Positions 14,498-14,576 of a stretch of 14,576 nt of DNA are shown piece after piece; the stretch's first letter is position 1, and each line of letters starts with the position of its first letter. The translations under genes and the position numbers were made by a program. The notes under the pieces were generated by a model. It saw only the letters and a list, made by a program, of their open reading frames with translations, was not told where the DNA came from and did not search any database. Origin of the DNA: Spirochaetaceae bacterium (GTDB lineage: Bacteria > Spirochaetota > Spirochaetia > Treponematales > Breznakiellaceae); assembly GCA_031268255.1 (NCBI GenBank), contig JAIRXO010000299.1, positions 1 to 14,576 on the forward strand. The letters run 5' to 3'.

Positions 14498-14576
14498 ACC
14501 ACTATAGAAATAGCAAAAAAACGCGAAACAACCAAGACCACAAACAACGGCGGGAGTATTTAACAGGGGAGGGAAC

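Noticed and set aside
14501..14531. Promoter for obg using TATAGT as -10 box
   Set aside because: TATAGT ends three bases before the ATG, so transcription would begin inside the gene, and the spacer to TTGTTT is 19 bases. A weaker alternative (TTGGTT-17-TATTTC) is not convincing; obg may be read from beyond the window.

Overview
The window looks like chromosomal core DNA of a spirochaete, most probably a Treponema-like organism (Treponemataceae/Breznakiellaceae). This rests on gene order (ispE-spoVG-rplY-tilS-ftsH on one side, obg-nadD/yqeK-LCP-rsfS on the other), on the protein sequences, and on a lipoprotein plus an Asp-rich exported protein beside ftsH. Coding DNA is GC-rich and the intergenic DNA is clearly more AT-rich. 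Species assignment is inference; no search could be run. Twelve protein genes and one tRNA gene are supported. All but one gene lie on the minus strand.

Right-hand minus-strand operon (14497 to 10725): obg, a fused nadD-yqeK gene, an LCP-family gene with a LytR_C domain, and rsfS, all joined by 4 to 26 bp overlaps. This groups a ribosome-assembly GTPase, NAD synthesis, predicted Ap4A hydrolysis, an envelope protein and the ribosome silencing factor.

Middle (10261-10746): a roughly 200 bp divergent promoter region and the only plus-strand gene. It encodes a 94-residue protein that is about 58% Asp+Glu with no Lys, Arg or His. Its 3' end overlaps the 3' end of rsfS by 22 bp, and a 13-bp stem-loop lies just beyond it, inside rsfS. 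This is the most unusual gene in the window.

Left-hand minus-strand series (10260 to 1290): ispE, spoVG, tRNA-Gln(UUG), rplY/ctc, tilS, ftsH, an exported protein with five DxDxDG-type motifs, and an HtrA-like lipoprotein protease with PDZ domains. ispE has a near-consensus promoter so close to its ATG that the mRNA should be almost leaderless. A spacer with several stem-loops separates spoVG from the tRNA. From rplY on, spacing is very tight (17 nt gap, 17 bp overlap, 1 nt gap, 20 bp overlap), so translation factors and quality-control proteases are probably co-expressed. pth, which sits between rplY and tilS in Borrelia, is absent here.

Left edge: after about 200 bp of AT-rich, repeat-bearing spacer comes a cytoplasmic PAS sensor histidine kinase whose C-terminus runs off the window. 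No insertion sequence, prophage, CRISPR array or rRNA gene was seen.
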